Shown piece by piece: positions 13,134-13,377 of a stretch of 13,377 bases of DNA; position 1 is the first letter of the stretch, and each line of letters starts with the position of its first letter. The notes below the pieces were generated by a model. The model was not told where the DNA came from and searched no databases. It was given only the letters and a program-made list of their open reading frames with translations. The stretch comes from Collinsella sp. (lineage in GTDB: Bacteria > Actinomycetota > Coriobacteriia > Coriobacteriales > Coriobacteriaceae), in NCBI GenBank assembly GCA_019414345.1, contig DXMF01000019.1, positions 1-13,377 of the forward strand. Reading direction: 5' to 3'. A program made the translations under genes and the position numbers.

Positions 13134-13377
13134 TCATCGAACGAAACCCATAGAAGCAAATGCGGGGGTGGCGGATCCCCCGCCAATTACCAGATAGAGG
13201 GGCTGGGGCCGGGGCGTTCCGCAGTTGCTGCAGAACTTGCCGCCGTTTTCGCTGCCGCAGTTGGGGCAGAACCACTTTGCCGGTGCCGGGGCGGGTGCGG
13301 GACTGCCGCACTCGGAGCAGAACTTGCCGGTGTTGGTGGCGCCGCAGCTGCAAGTCCACGTGCCGGCCGCAGGTGCG
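13134..13377 (-). CDS. C-terminal part of a double zinc-ribbon protein (partial)
   Basis: The minus-strand reading frame is open from the window edge to a TGA at 13136-13134, giving 80 residues with no start inside the window. It contains two zinc ribbons in a row: WTCSCGATNTGKFCSECG (C-x-C, C-x2-C) and WFCPNCGSENGGKFCSNCG (C-x2-C, C-x2-C), joined by a Pro-Ala linker, then a 30-residue tail. Tandem ribbons of this wording are common at the C-terminus of bacterial SPFH/band-7 'virion core'-like proteins (YdjI type), and I suggest that by resemblance. The N-terminal domain that would prove it is outside the window. The stop codon touches the ribosome binding site of the lipoprotein gene, so the two are probably co-translated. 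Confidence 0.75.
   Translation of the reverse strand, partial: APAAGTWTCSCGATNTGKFCSECGSPAPAPAPAKWFCPNCGSENGGKFCSNCGTPRPQPLYLVIGGGSATPAFASMGFVR

Noticed and set aside
12244..13197. Long plus-strand open frame opposite the lipoprotein
   Set aside because: It is the antisense shadow of a gene with a clear signal peptide, lipobox and ribosome binding site, and it crosses the terminator region without a promoter.

Overview
The window is high-GC, gut-actinobacterial DNA. Its gene content (LuxS, a phospho-beta-glucosidase, an OatA-like acyltransferase, paired multi-TM sensor proteins) and sequence style suggest a Collinsella-like member of the Coriobacteriia. That assignment rests on protein character and general familiarity, not on a marker gene. 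No rRNA, tRNA, CRISPR array, transposase or phage gene was seen.

Layout: 1-376 is a structured intergenic stretch. 377-2593 (minus) encodes a large membrane O-acyltransferase with a C-terminal SGNH esterase-like domain. Divergent from it, 2781-3752 (ribokinase) and 3780-4754 (nucleoside hydrolase) form a ribonucleoside/ribose salvage pair, followed by luxS (4858-5346). An 18-bp inverted repeat surrounds the likely luxS promoter. 5491-6135 is a DUF4867/cupin-like protein of unknown role. 6136-6480 has no gene but holds three long hairpins in a row, two of them copies of one another with an 81-nt period. 6481-7911 is a family GH1 6-phospho-beta-glucosidase. Its stop codon lies in the foot of an unusual rod-like inverted repeat of about 108 nt (7907-8014).

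8172-12168 is a tightly coupled three-gene signalling operon with two 4-nt overlaps. It encodes an eight-TM protein with a degenerate kinase-like C-terminus, a five-TM histidine kinase with intact H, N, G1 and G2 boxes, and a LuxR/NarL response regulator. The first gene has no Shine-Dalgarno sequence but has a -10-like hexamer just upstream, suggesting leaderless expression. Converging on the operon from the right edge (minus) are a DUF5067-like lipoprotein (12280-13122) and the C-terminal end of a double zinc-ribbon protein (13134-13377, running off the window). The two share an operon and end at a strong terminator near 12200.

The coding genes fit known families. The less explained content is non-coding: the tandem hairpins at 6143-6333, the rod at 7907-8014 and the luxS inverted repeat. 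On the protein side, the pairing of a probable pseudo-kinase with an active kinase stands out.
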